This document shows, one piece after another, positions 15,401-23,597 of a stretch of 28,989 nt of DNA. The position numbers and the translations under genes are program-made. Source of the stretch: Bacteroidales bacterium (GTDB lineage: Bacteria > Bacteroidota > Bacteroidia > Bacteroidales > Paludibacteraceae); contig CAAFZS010000067.1 in assembly GCA_900767595.1 (NCBI GenBank), positions 1 to 28,989 on the forward strand. The letters run 5' to 3'. Position 1 is the first letter of the stretch. Each line of letters begins with the position of its first letter. Below the pieces are notes generated by a model. It saw only the letters and a list, made by a program, of their open reading frames with translations, was not told the DNA's origin and made no database searches.

Positions 15401-16659
15401 TTCTCTGCCCACTTTTTGAAAACAAGGCAAGCATTGTGTCCTCCAAACCCAAAGGTATTGGAGATAGCATACTCAATAGCCCGCGATTGGGCTTTGCCAA
15501 AGGTGAAGTTAATACGATAGTCGATGTTCTCATCCACATCCTGAGGGTCGTGATTGATGGTAGGCGGAATAATTCCGTTCTTGAGGGCTAAGATACAAGC
15601 CATCGCCTCCACCGCTCCGGCGGCTCCAATCATATGACCGGTCATCGACTTGGTAGAATCTAAATTCATTTTGTAGATATGCTCGCCAAACACCTCTTTG
15701 ATGGCTTTCAGTTCAGCAATATCACCCAAAGCGGTAGAAGTGCCGTGAGTATTGATATAGTCCACTTGCTCAGGTAGCAAATCTGCATCTTTGAGCGCCA
15801 ACGCCATAACCCGAGCAGCACCTTCCCCTTCGGGATTGGGGGCGGTCATATGGTAAGCGTCCGAGTTGATGGCAGCCCCGATGATCTCCCCATATATCTT
15901 CGCTCCACGAGCAAGAGCATGGTTATACTCTTCAAGGATAAGCGTGACCGAACCTTCTCCTAACACGAACCCATCACGCGACTTGGAGAACGGACGCGAA
16001 GCCGTAGCCGGTGAATCATTGCGTGTAGAGATAGCGTGCAAGGCATTAAAGCCGCCTATACCCGAAATCGTCACATCCGCATCGGCTCCACCGGTAACCA
16101 TAATATCCGCCTTCCCTAAACGAATATAATCAAGTGCTTCCGCAATCGCGTGCGACGAGGACGAGCAAGCCGTAGTAACCGTAAAACTGGGACCTTTGAG
16201 CCCAAAGATAAGCGATATCCAACCCGCTCCCATTGACACCAGTGCCTTCGGGATATAGAAGGGACTGAAATGAGGCACCCGATCGGAGGTAACAAAATCT
16301 TCGTACCCTTGTTCCAAACTGATAAGTCCACCCATACCGCTTCCCCAGATAACGCCAATTCGGGAACTATCCATCTTCTCTATATCAATACCGGCATCGG
16401 CTATAGCCTCTTTGGTCGAACCCACGGAGAGCTGGTGATAGCGGTCTAACTTACGAAGTTCTTTGACCTCCATAAGCGTAGCAGGATCCCAGCCCTTCAC
16501 TTCGCAAGCGAACTGCGTTTTAAACTTACTGCAATCAAAAGCAGTGATAGGAGCGGCCCCGCTCTTGCCATCCAACATAGCTTGCCACGTAGAAGGCGCA
16601 TCATTGCCCAGGGGCGTCAATGCTCCCAAGCCTGTAATAACCACACGTTTTATATCCAT
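15397..16659 (-). CDS. fabF: 3-oxoacyl-ACP synthase II (KAS II)
   Basis: This 420-residue condensing enzyme extends acyl-ACP with malonyl-ACP in fatty acid synthesis. The complete Cys-His-His triad is visible: Cys165 in TTACSSSSHAIA, His305 in NTHGTSTALGD and His342 in KSMTGHMIGAAG. It lies downstream of acpP, as usual, but is separated from it by about 100 bases with strong inverted repeats. In Bacteroides rnc often follows fabF; here asd follows directly with an ATGA overlap. Confidence 0.97.
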   Translation of the reverse strand: MDIKRVVITGLGALTPLGNDAPSTWQAMLDGKSGAAPITAFDCSKFKTQFACEVKGWDPATLMEVKELRKLDRYHQLSVGSTKEAIADAGIDIEKMDSSRIGVIWGSGMGGLISLEQGYEDFVTSDRVPHFSPFYIPKALVSMGAGWISLIFGLKGPSFTVTTACSSSSHAIAEALDYIRLGKADIMVTGGADADVTISGIGGFNALHAISTRNDSPATASRPFSKSRDGFVLGEGSVTLILEEYNHALARGAKIYGEIIGAAINSDAYHMTAPNPEGEGAARVMALALKDADLLPEQVDYINTHGTSTALGDIAELKAIKEVFGEHIYKMNLDSTKSMTGHMIGAAGAVEAMACILALKNGIIPPTINHDPQDVDENIDYRINFTFGKAQSRAIEYAISNTFGFGGHNACLVFKKWAEK

Positions 16660-16674
16660 AATATATACATATGC

Positions 16675-16700
16675 GAGCGCTTACGCGCGCTCAGGCGTAA
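16675..16700 (-). promoter_or_regulatory. Overlapping inverted repeats upstream of fabF
   Basis: Two 6-bp inverted repeats interlock: GAGCGC (16675-16680) with GCGCTC (16687-16692), and TTACGC (16681-16686) with GCGTAA (16695-16700). Each stem contains an arm of the other, so they look mutually exclusive. They lie about 16 bases before the fabF start in the acpP-fabF transcript and could tune the relative output of the two genes. Role inferred. Confidence 0.45.
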
Positions 16701-16710
16701 TGACAAAGCA

Positions 16711-16737
16711 CGAGTTTACAGTTTTCCCGTAAACTCG
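16711..16737 (-). promoter_or_regulatory. 9-bp hairpin in the acpP-fabF spacer
   Basis: CGAGTTTAC (16711-16719), 9-base loop, GTAAACTCG (16729-16737): a perfect stem 25 bases after the acpP stop on the transcript. No T-run follows on the minus strand, so an mRNA-stabilising or processing hairpin, or partial attenuator, is more likely than a full terminator. Confidence 0.6.
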
Positions 16738-16762
16738 CATACTTGACGATAAGACTCGTTTC

Positions 16763-16999
16763 TTATTCGACAGCTTTTTGAATGTAAGCAATCACATCAC
16801 CCACCGTAACGATCTTTTGCGTATCCTCGTCCGGAATAGTGATATTAAACTCTTTCTCAAACTCCATAATCAACTCTACGGTATCCAAGGAGTCTGCATT
16901 CAAATCAGCCGAAAAACTAGCTTCATTGGTAACTTGAGAAGCATCTACACCCAATTTCTCCACGATGATCTCTTTAACTTTCGATTCAATCTCTGCCAT
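16763..16999 (-). CDS. acpP: Acyl carrier protein
   Basis: This acidic 78-residue carrier of fatty acyl intermediates has the phosphopantetheine site Ser37 in NADSLDTVELIMEFEKEF. The ATG at 16997-16999 gives MAEIESKVKEIIVEKLGVD, the expected N-terminus; an upstream in-frame ATG at 17077 would add an unrelated 26-residue extension that includes the promoter region. It is the first gene of the long minus-strand run. Confidence 0.97.
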   Translation of the reverse strand: MAEIESKVKEIIVEKLGVDASQVTNEASFSADLNADSLDTVELIMEFEKEFNITIPDEDTQKIVTVGDVIAYIQKAVE

Positions 17000-17074
17000 A
17001 ATTGTTTTGATTTTATAAAGGGTTAAACAATAAATTTCTTGCTCTAAAAAATAGGGCACTCCCCATTTTCGCTG

Positions 17075-17105
17075 CAAAGATACAACTTTTTTTTCAAATA
17101 TACAA
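17075..17105 (-). promoter_or_regulatory. Promoter of the acpP-fabF run
   Basis: Minus-strand TTG (17103-17105), 20 bases, then TATCTTTG (17075-17082) followed by CAGC. About 75 bases of leader separate it from acpP. An AT-rich palindrome, ATACAAA-tttt-TTTGTAT (17100-17117), overlaps the -33 element; it could serve as an operator or as a weak 3' hairpin of the upstream gene. Confidence 0.75.
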
Positions 17106-17123
17106 ATTTTTTTGTATCTTTAC

Positions 17124-17939
17124 TTAATTTCTGTCCATTTTTAATACAATTTTGCCTATTTGGACGCCCGATCTGCCCGATTGAACGAGCATAACCGGCT
17201 TTCCCTCCTTGTTGGTTACTTGCAGATTTTCGTACACCATATGGGTATGTCCGCCTATAACAAGATCAATATTTCGAGTCTGAGCAACCAACTCCACATC
17301 ACTGTAATCGCCCTCTGCCGGAGGGTACGTTCCCATATGACTTAAACAAATAACCAAATCGCAATGCCATTTGTTTTTAAGAAGGTCCGCCACTTCTTGT
17401 GCTCGCGCATACGGGGCTTGATAACGGACAGGAGCAAAACGGGCTGAATCAATGAGCCCTTGCGGATTACAACCTAAGCCAAACACACCTATAAGCAATC
17501 CGTTGCGCCAAAAAAGCGTGTAGGGTTTTACCAGTCCTTCCAAGGGTGTGTCTTGTACATCATAATTAGCGCACACAACCTTAAAACGCGCATCTTTAAG
17601 AATACTTGCCAAGGTATCTACCCCATTATCAAACTCGTGATTACCTAACGTGATGGCATCATAACCCATTCGGTTAAGAGCATCAACCTCAATGCGACCG
17701 TGAAAGAAATTATAAAATGTCGTTCCTTGTGAGAAATCACCCGCATCGAGCAAAAGCAAATGATTGTCCTTTTCCCGCTCTTGACGAATCAGTCCCATAC
17801 GACGAGCGTAACCTCCCTGTCCGTTATCTTTAGGCAGAACCTGCGAATGGGTATCGTTGGTGTACAAAACAGTCACTGTGTCCGAGGAAGAACAAGCAAC
17901 TAATAGGGTACATAAGCAAAAAAGGTAAAAATATTTCAT
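17124..17939 (-). CDS. Metallophosphatase lipoprotein (5'-nucleotidase N-half)
   Basis: The 271-residue lipoprotein (lipobox ending at Cys16, LLVAC) is the catalytic half of a UshA-type 5'-nucleotidase. All metal-binding motifs are present: YTNDTHSQ, LDAGDFSQG, LGNHEFDNG, CLSHMG and GGHTHMVY. It stops after the catalytic domain and lacks the C-terminal recognition domain, which is encoded alone at 4777-5514. The ATG overlaps the mutL stop by four bases, so it is translated with mutL although the functions are unrelated. Substrate unknown; nucleotides or UDP-sugars in the periplasm are likely. Confidence 0.92.
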   Translation of the reverse strand: MKYFYLFCLCTLLVACSSSDTVTVLYTNDTHSQVLPKDNGQGGYARRMGLIRQEREKDNHLLLLDAGDFSQGTTFYNFFHGRIEVDALNRMGYDAITLGNHEFDNGVDTLASILKDARFKVVCANYDVQDTPLEGLVKPYTLFWRNGLLIGVFGLGCNPQGLIDSARFAPVRYQAPYARAQEVADLLKNKWHCDLVICLSHMGTYPPAEGDYSDVELVAQTRNIDLVIGGHTHMVYENLQVTNKEGKPVMLVQSGRSGVQIGKIVLKMDRN

Positions 17940-19711
17940 AAATTGATGTCAATGATAGTTAAGACGGTCTTCCCGTCCGGGGTTAATCTATAAGTAGGTA
18001 AAGCAATGAGTTTTTCTACCAAGTCGCGCATCTTGTCTTCGGTAAGCGGCTGTCCCACCGGGATGGCCGTATCTTGGGCAAGAGCAAGGGCAATGGGATG
18101 AATAAACCCGCTCTCCACCGTAGCTCCGCTTTCACGAACACTGTAAATAACATCCTGCAAAGCCTTAATAGGATTCGTCTGCCCCAACAGCGCCGGTACT
18201 CCCGAAATACTGTACGCATCTTTTCCCAATAACTCCATCTCAAATCCCAGTCCTTTCAAATCTTCCAATAAGGGTTTAATCACCAGCATATCGTCTAACG
18301 TCAGTTCCATCACCTCAGGGAAAAGTAGTTGCTGCGAAGCGTATGTAGGGTGCTGCAACAACGTTTTATATTGCTCATAAAGGATGACTACGTGAGCCCG
18401 ATGTTGTTGAATAGCCATCAGTCCCAAGGGGGAAGGACATAGGATATATTTATCTTGATATTGATAGGGTTTCCATCCTTCGGGTAATAAAGAGGGCAAG
18501 AAAGCGTCCGGAATAGGCTCCAACGAGTCCATTGATTTCTTCGGGGAAGTATATAAACTCTCCCAATGATTAGGCGCTTTAGCGGATGTATTCGGATGAA
18601 AAGGATTATAACTCGGGTCCACTATCAGCGATGGCTGCGCAACGGGCGTCTTATCCGTTATCAACGGCATTTCAATCTCCCCTTCTCGATTAAAATCGAT
18701 TGAAGGAGACAAGTTAAATTTCCCTAATGCCTCCCGAACAACCGATAACAGGATCTGAAAGATGAGGTGCTCGTCAGCAAACTTAATCTCCGTTTTGGTC
18801 GGGTGCACATTGACATCAATTGCATCGGGCGCAATAGTAAAATAAAGGAAGTACGACGGCACATTCTCTCCTGTCAGCAATCCCGCAAAAGCGGTCATGA
18901 TGGCTTTGTGGAAATACGGGTGCCGCATATAACGGCCATTGACAAAGAAATACTGTTGCGCATTCTTAGTAGCCTCCTCCGGCTTGCCGATCAACCCATG
19001 AATCGTCACTAATTCCGTCTCGGACTTCACTTCAACAAAACGCGAGGTATAAAGCGTGCGGGAACTCGAACCTCCGAAAATGGCCTCTATCCGCTGCTTC
19101 TCACTTGCCGCAGGAAGGGAATAAAGAATCTCATCATTATGCGCAAAAGTGAACTGCACTTGCTCATAAACGAGAGCAATATGGTAGAACTCCGTTAACA
19201 GGTTGCGCAATTCCGTTTGGTCGGTCTTTAAGAACTTACGCCTTGCCGGCACATTGTAAAAAAGGTCCTTAACCTTAATGTTTGTTCCCACCGCACACTG
19301 ACAGGACTCTTGTCTCAACACTTGCGAACCGGCAATCTCAATGAGCGTTCCCACTTCGTCTTCAGCCCTACGCGACATAATCTCCACATGAGCCACAGCC
19401 GCTATACTCGGTAAGGCTTCGCCCCTAAAACCCATCGTCTGTAGCGAATAAAGATCTTGAGCCGTCCGAATCTTCGAAGTAGCATGGCGCTCAAACGCCA
19501 TACGCGTATCGGTATCGGACATGCCCTTACCATTATCAATCACTTGAAGAAGCGTTCGCCCTGCATCCAACACCAAAATCTCTATCCTTGTAGCTCCAGC
19601 ATCCAAACTATTCTCCACCAACTCCTTTAAGCAAGAAGCAGGACGTTGAATAACCTCGCCGGCGGCTATTTGGTTAGCAACAGCATCGGGTAAAAGACGA
19701 ACAATATCCAT
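17936..19711 (-). CDS. mutL: DNA mismatch repair protein MutL
   Basis: This 591-residue matchmaker ATPase links MutS to downstream repair. The N-terminal GHKL ATPase motifs are clear: IAAGEVIQRPASCLKELVENSLDAGA, DNGKGM and TMGFRGEALPSIAAVA. A proline- and serine-rich linker (about 345-400) joins the C-terminal dimerisation domain. At the usual place of the endonuclease motif DQHA(X)2E(X)4E the sequence reads IQQHRAHVVILYEQY, without the first Asp, so nicking by this protein is doubtful. Two bases separate it from the small tail-anchored protein upstream. Confidence 0.96.
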   Translation of the reverse strand: MDIVRLLPDAVANQIAAGEVIQRPASCLKELVENSLDAGATRIEILVLDAGRTLLQVIDNGKGMSDTDTRMAFERHATSKIRTAQDLYSLQTMGFRGEALPSIAAVAHVEIMSRRAEDEVGTLIEIAGSQVLRQESCQCAVGTNIKVKDLFYNVPARRKFLKTDQTELRNLLTEFYHIALVYEQVQFTFAHNDEILYSLPAASEKQRIEAIFGGSSSRTLYTSRFVEVKSETELVTIHGLIGKPEEATKNAQQYFFVNGRYMRHPYFHKAIMTAFAGLLTGENVPSYFLYFTIAPDAIDVNVHPTKTEIKFADEHLIFQILLSVVREALGKFNLSPSIDFNREGEIEMPLITDKTPVAQPSLIVDPSYNPFHPNTSAKAPNHWESLYTSPKKSMDSLEPIPDAFLPSLLPEGWKPYQYQDKYILCPSPLGLMAIQQHRAHVVILYEQYKTLLQHPTYASQQLLFPEVMELTLDDMLVIKPLLEDLKGLGFEMELLGKDAYSISGVPALLGQTNPIKALQDVIYSVRESGATVESGFIHPIALALAQDTAIPVGQPLTEDKMRDLVEKLIALPTYRLTPDGKTVLTIIDINL

Positions 19712-19713
19712 TC

Positions 19714-19947
19714 TTACATTAGGAAATAATATAGCAGAACAGCTACCATCAATAGTGCAACCAACATCAGCAAACGCGACTTGCGTTTTTGTTGCTGCTC
19801 AATCATATGTTTCTCGTGTTCTTCACGAAAAGAGCCATGATGAAGACGCGCAAGTTTTTCCTTGCGCGCCTCCTTTTCCTCATCATAGTAAATGGGGCGA
19901 TAGTCCCACTCACGGGGTTTATTTACTTTAGGAAATAAAACCGACAT
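19714..19947 (-). CDS. Small tail-anchored membrane protein
   Basis: The 77-residue protein starts MSVLFPKVNKPREWDYRPIYYDEEKEARKEKL, continues with a highly charged helix, and ends with one hydrophobic segment (about 58-76, LLMLVALLMVAVLLYYFLM), so it is probably anchored in the inner membrane by its C-terminus. Similar FPKVNKPREF/W...YRP proteins occur near mutL in other Bacteroidales, but I know of no function. It sits 2 bases before mutL and 8 after the TPR lipoprotein gene. Confidence 0.8.
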   Translation of the reverse strand: MSVLFPKVNKPREWDYRPIYYDEEKEARKEKLARLHHGSFREEHEKHMIEQQQKRKSRLLMLVALLMVAVLLYYFLM

Positions 19948-19955
19948 CCCAAGTA

Positions 19956-21641
19956 TTACTTAATAATCTCTTGGAACTCAGCGTCCTCAGCGTATTTAGC
20001 GAACTCAATGTCGCCGGCAGCTTTGGTCTTCATAGCCTCGTCGCGGCTGATAGCCACGCGCATATTAGCGTAAACGGCTTCACGATCGTTCGTGCGAGCA
20101 CCTACGATGGCCATCAAATAAGCGGTCGTGGCATTGGGCTCTTTAACAGCAGCTAAGGTTTGACGGGCGGCAGCATAATCCTCGTTCAGAATCTGTTGAA
20201 CGGCAGCGTTGTTGCTGGCAGTCTTACCGTATGCCGAAGTAGCAGCACTGTAGTTACCCTTCATGGTGTACAACGTACCCATAGCGGTCTTCAAGTCACC
20301 GGTTGTGCCGGCAGCCTTGCCTAAGTATTGCTCAGCCTTGTCGAGTTCGTTCAAAGCCATGGCGCAAACACCTGCGTTGTAGTTAACATCAGCATTGGTA
20401 GCATTGATAGCCAACGCTTTTTGGTATTGGTTCATAGCCTCCGTATATTTACCTTGCTCAAAATAAATCATACCGATATTGTTGTAAGCACGATAGTCAC
20501 CATAAGTGTCAGCTACTTTTTGATAGATGGCTAATTTCTCGGCAGCATTCTCTACCAAGGTAGCAGCATACAACATCTCTTCTACATTGAGTTGCGAAGC
20601 GTCTTCCTTAACAAGAGCCAAGATTTCGTCATCGGATTTACCAATCAAGTCGGTTGTCAAGATCAAACGGCTACGACGCAAAGCGGGCAGAATCTCCTCA
20701 GCAATGGTCTTATATACACTGCTCAAGTTCTTAATTTGGGCCTCACGCTCCTCAGGATCGGTATACATACTGAGCACGCGCAGAACCAATTGTTTATCCT
20801 GGATATCGCTGGCGGCAATCGCTTTCTGGAAGCCATCCCAGTCCTCAGCGGTAACAGAAGACTCAATCTCAGCATTCACTTTATTCTTTTTCATTTGGCT
20901 CTTCAAGAACTTTTGAGCAGCTGCTTGACGTTGGTTAGCCAATTTCGTGTTAAGGTCCATTCCGCCATCAGGAGAAGCGTAACCGCTAACCTCTAATTTG
21001 TTGATAGCTTTTTTCTCGTTCTTATCAGCCTCCTTAATGGCAGCCGTTAAGTCTTTCACTTCTTGACGTTTGGTCTCGGATTGACGGAGATTGGATTGTT
21101 GAATCAAGAATTTAATGTCCGCCTCTTGCATCTCTTGGATGATACGCTGGAACTTATCAGCCGTGATAGCGGGTTCGTTATCTTCAGCAGCCGCTAACTT
21201 TTGCGTAGCAATCACACCATCAGCAATCTTCAAATCAGGAACTTCAGTTTCCTTCTTACCTACCTTTGCCGTAAAGCGAAGATATAACTCGGATTTAGCC
21301 ATTTCAGGTACATAGTCAAACGAGCAAGATTGGCTGTACGAACCACCTTCCTTGTAGCTAACCATAGTACCATTCTCTTTCACTTTCTCACCAATGTAAG
21401 TCACGGTCTCACCAACGACTTCTTGGCCTGCAAATTTCAGAACGGGAGTAACTGTCAGGATACCCTTACGCTCAAATTTCTTAACAGGGAAAGTTCCCGA
21501 GATGTCCGCACTAACCTTGTTACCCACTACTTTGAGGGGGCTAGGATTGACTGTAATCTCCTCCGGTTGAGGGAGATTGTTACCACAAGCTGTCAGCATT
21601 GCTACAGCAATGATTGAAGCAAATAATTGAATTTTTTTCAT
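19956..21641 (-). CDS. TPR/OmpA-like lipoprotein
   Basis: The 561-residue lipoprotein (lipobox ending at Cys19, MLTAC) has a beta-rich N-terminal part (about 25-165) and an OmpA-like segment near 215-265 (KLEVSGYASPDGGMDLNTKLANQRQ). C-terminal TPR repeats follow from about 370, for example AYNNIGMIYFEQGKYTEAMNQYQKAL. OmpA-like and TPR parts suggest a periplasmic protein that touches peptidoglycan and partner proteins at the outer membrane. I do not recognise a named member. It is expressed from its own promoter (21707-21737) and heads the unit with mutL. Confidence 0.82.
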   Translation of the reverse strand: MKKIQLFASIIAVAMLTACGNNLPQPEEITVNPSPLKVVGNKVSADISGTFPVKKFERKGILTVTPVLKFAGQEVVGETVTYIGEKVKENGTMVSYKEGGSYSQSCSFDYVPEMAKSELYLRFTAKVGKKETEVPDLKIADGVIATQKLAAAEDNEPAITADKFQRIIQEMQEADIKFLIQQSNLRQSETKRQEVKDLTAAIKEADKNEKKAINKLEVSGYASPDGGMDLNTKLANQRQAAAQKFLKSQMKKNKVNAEIESSVTAEDWDGFQKAIAASDIQDKQLVLRVLSMYTDPEEREAQIKNLSSVYKTIAEEILPALRRSRLILTTDLIGKSDDEILALVKEDASQLNVEEMLYAATLVENAAEKLAIYQKVADTYGDYRAYNNIGMIYFEQGKYTEAMNQYQKALAINATNADVNYNAGVCAMALNELDKAEQYLGKAAGTTGDLKTAMGTLYTMKGNYSAATSAYGKTASNNAAVQQILNEDYAAARQTLAAVKEPNATTAYLMAIVGARTNDREAVYANMRVAISRDEAMKTKAAGDIEFAKYAEDAEFQEIIK

Positions 21642-21706
21642 AACAAAACCTTTTAATTAATACTTATTTTTGGTTTGGATTATTCTTTCGCAAATAATTC
21701 AGGCTG

Positions 21707-21737
21707 CAAAATTACTATTTTTTTTTGGATTATGCAA
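21707..21737 (-). promoter_or_regulatory. Promoter of the TPR lipoprotein-mutL unit
   Basis: Minus-strand TTG (21735-21737), 20-base spacer, TAATTTTG (21707-21714) followed by CAG. Leader about 65 bases, A/T rich before the start codon. Confidence 0.7.
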
Positions 21738-21785
21738 ATATTTTCTCACTTTTTTATATTTTTTTTCAAAAAATGCAAGAAACAT

Positions 21786-21816
21786 TTGGTTAATTCAATT
21801 ATTTTTAGTAACTTTG
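21786..21816 (+). promoter_or_regulatory. Promoter of the lipoprotein-pyrE-xseA unit
   Basis: TTG (21786-21788), 20-base spacer and TAACTTTG (21809-21816) followed by CAG. The start codon of the lipoprotein gene is only about 20 bases downstream, so the leader is very short. Confidence 0.75.
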
Positions 21817-21835
21817 CAGACCGAAATTTGTAATT

Positions 21836-22564
21836 ATGGAAACAAGGCGCGTTTTTGTACATATTGTTTTGGGGTGTCTCGGGGTAGGATTGATACTCAT
21901 CGGGTGCAGTAGTCCGTCTGCGAAAATGGCTCAGTGGAAGCAACAGAAACGGGTAGAGGATAGTATTGCCAAAGTGGACCAAGAGCGGTCGCTGGCGTAT
22001 TATCAAGCCACGTTGGATTCGCTTTTGCCGCAAGCCAATGCTTTGTTAGATAGTCGCTTCCGCTATGAGAAGAATGTGCAATATGAAGACCACGGACATT
22101 ACGTTCATCGACGATTGCGTACCTCCAACAACACGGAGCGCAGTTACGTGCAGGCGTATATAACGGATGATTTTCGGCTGATGGTGAAGGTTTATACCAC
22201 GGGTAAGCAGTCCTTGTGCCCCACCAAAGTCACATTGGCTGCCGGAGAACAATACATCGTCAAAGAAGGTTCTTCGCATAGTTTTGAGAGCGGAGAGTGG
22301 CACGATTTATTAACCCTAACGGACAGCACCGCCGCGGATGCGTTGCACTTTATAGATTTATATAGGTCGGAGCCTATCCGCGTCCGATTGCAGGGGAAAG
22401 GAGGTACACGAACATTTGCCCTATCCGAATCGGACAAACAAGCCCTACTGGATACTTATCAATTAGGATGTTTGATGCAAGATATCCATCAGTTGGAAAA
22501 ACAAATAAAACGAACCCATTTAGAAATACAGAAATATGAACATCGAATCCATCACAGCGCATAA
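21836..22564 (+). CDS. Lipoprotein of unknown function
   Basis: The 242-residue protein has a lipoprotein signal ending at Cys24 (LILIGCSSP), a charged helical stretch (about 30-65), a central domain rich in beta strands with a WHDLLTLTDS motif, and a C-terminal coiled-coil-like helix (QDIHQLEKQIKRTHLEIQKYEHRI). I recognise no domain. It shares a 29-base overlap with pyrE, which suggests translational coupling but no shared pathway. Confidence 0.75.
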   Translation: METRRVFVHIVLGCLGVGLILIGCSSPSAKMAQWKQQKRVEDSIAKVDQERSLAYYQATLDSLLPQANALLDSRFRYEKNVQYEDHGHYVHRRLRTSNNTERSYVQAYITDDFRLMVKVYTTGKQSLCPTKVTLAAGEQYIVKEGSSHSFESGEWHDLLTLTDSTAADALHFIDLYRSEPIRVRLQGKGGTRTFALSESDKQALLDTYQLGCLMQDIHQLEKQIKRTHLEIQKYEHRIHHSA

Positions 22565-23195
22565 GTTATTACAGATGAAAGCCTTCTATGTGCAGACAGC
22601 GCACCCGTTCTTGTGGTCGAACGGATGGAAGGCTCCTATTTATCTGGATGATCGCAAGATTTTGAGTTTCGCTCAAGCTCGAGCATTTATTAAGTTGGAG
22701 TTGAGCCGTATCGTAGCCGAACATTTCCCCGACATTGACCTCATAGCGGGTGTGGCTACTTCCGCCATTGCTCACGGGGTATTGGTCGCTGAACAATTGG
22801 GACTGCCCTTCGTTTATGTTTATCCTACGCCGAAGGATCACGGCATGGAGAACCAGATTGAAGGAGAGTTGAGACCTCGCCAAAAAGTGGTAATCATTGA
22901 GAACCAAGTGAATATGGGTATGAACCTGGCGAGCGTGATTGAGGCTATCCGTAACAACGGATGCACCGTCGAAGGTGTCATTACTATCTTTGATTATCAG
23001 TTCCCCGCAGCGCAAAAACGCTTATCGGTAGCGGGAGTGCCTTTATTGTCACTTACGAACTTTGAAACCATCCTTGCACAAGCCGAGCAAAATAATATTT
23101 ATTCTACACAGGACATTGCTATTCTTAAAGAATGGCATCGAACTCCTACTAAATGGAAAGCAGTATGTCAGAATCTAAATATGAAAGTAAAGTAA
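22536..23195 (+). CDS. pyrE: Orotate phosphoribosyltransferase homologue, altered PRPP loop
   Basis: The 219-residue protein aligns along its full length with Bacteroidales PyrE: GWKAPIYLDDRKILS (30-44), PTPKDHGMENQIEGELRP (97-114) and the C-terminal LTNFETILAQAE. PyrE joins orotate to PRPP to form OMP. The PRPP-binding loop, normally like VVVVEDLISTGGSS, here reads VVIIENQVNMGMNLAS (118-133). The second acidic residue (Asp to Asn123), the S/T before Gly and the following Gly-Ser are all changed. The frame is intact and the rest is well conserved, so this is divergence and not decay. Activity as OPRTase is doubtful; a second, canonical pyrE may exist elsewhere. Confidence 0.88.
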   Translation: MNIESITAHKLLQMKAFYVQTAHPFLWSNGWKAPIYLDDRKILSFAQARAFIKLELSRIVAEHFPDIDLIAGVATSAIAHGVLVAEQLGLPFVYVYPTPKDHGMENQIEGELRPRQKVVIIENQVNMGMNLASVIEAIRNNGCTVEGVITIFDYQFPAAQKRLSVAGVPLLSLTNFETILAQAEQNNIYSTQDIAILKEWHRTPTKWKAVCQNLNMKVK

Positions 23196-23593
23196 CCGCT
23201 GTACCCGCAGCCGTGGAGCATGTTTACAAGGGCTTAAGTAACTTTAAGAACCTAGAGCGAGTACGGGACCTTATACCTAAAGATAAGGTACAGGAGTTGG
23301 ATATTGACGAGGACCAGATCCGCATCAAGGTCGATGGGCTCGGTCAGAAGATTGTCATCCGCATCGTGGACCGCATCGAAAACGATACCATTAAGTTCGG
23401 GTTTGACAACCTGCCGCTTTCGGTTAATTTCTGGATTCAACTCAAGTCCGCCGCCCCGGAAGACACTCGTATGAAACTGACTCTTAAGGCGGATATCCCG
23501 ATGATGTTTAAAATGATGTTTGACAAGAAAATTCAACAAGGCATAGATGACGCAGCCACAATGATTGCTCAGATGCCTTTTAATCAATGGTAA
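23165..23593 (+). CDS. SRPBCC-fold protein
   Basis: This 142-residue protein of the START/Bet v 1-like (SRPBCC) fold has the family pattern KYESKVTAVPAAVEHVYKGLSNFKNLERV at the start and a long C-terminal helix. Members bind hydrophobic ligands; the Bacteroidales homologue beside pyrE has no assigned role. I chose the ATG at 23165, preceded by GGAAAG, over the ATG at 23153; it overlaps pyrE by 31 bases. Confidence 0.85.
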   Translation: MSESKYESKVTAVPAAVEHVYKGLSNFKNLERVRDLIPKDKVQELDIDEDQIRIKVDGLGQKIVIRIVDRIENDTIKFGFDNLPLSVNFWIQLKSAAPEDTRMKLTLKADIPMMFKMMFDKKIQQGIDDAATMIAQMPFNQW

Positions 23594-23597
23594 TACT

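Noticed and set aside
19060..19080. Possible tRNA T-arm-like string
   Set aside because: No cloverleaf can be built around it and it lies in the conserved mutL frame.
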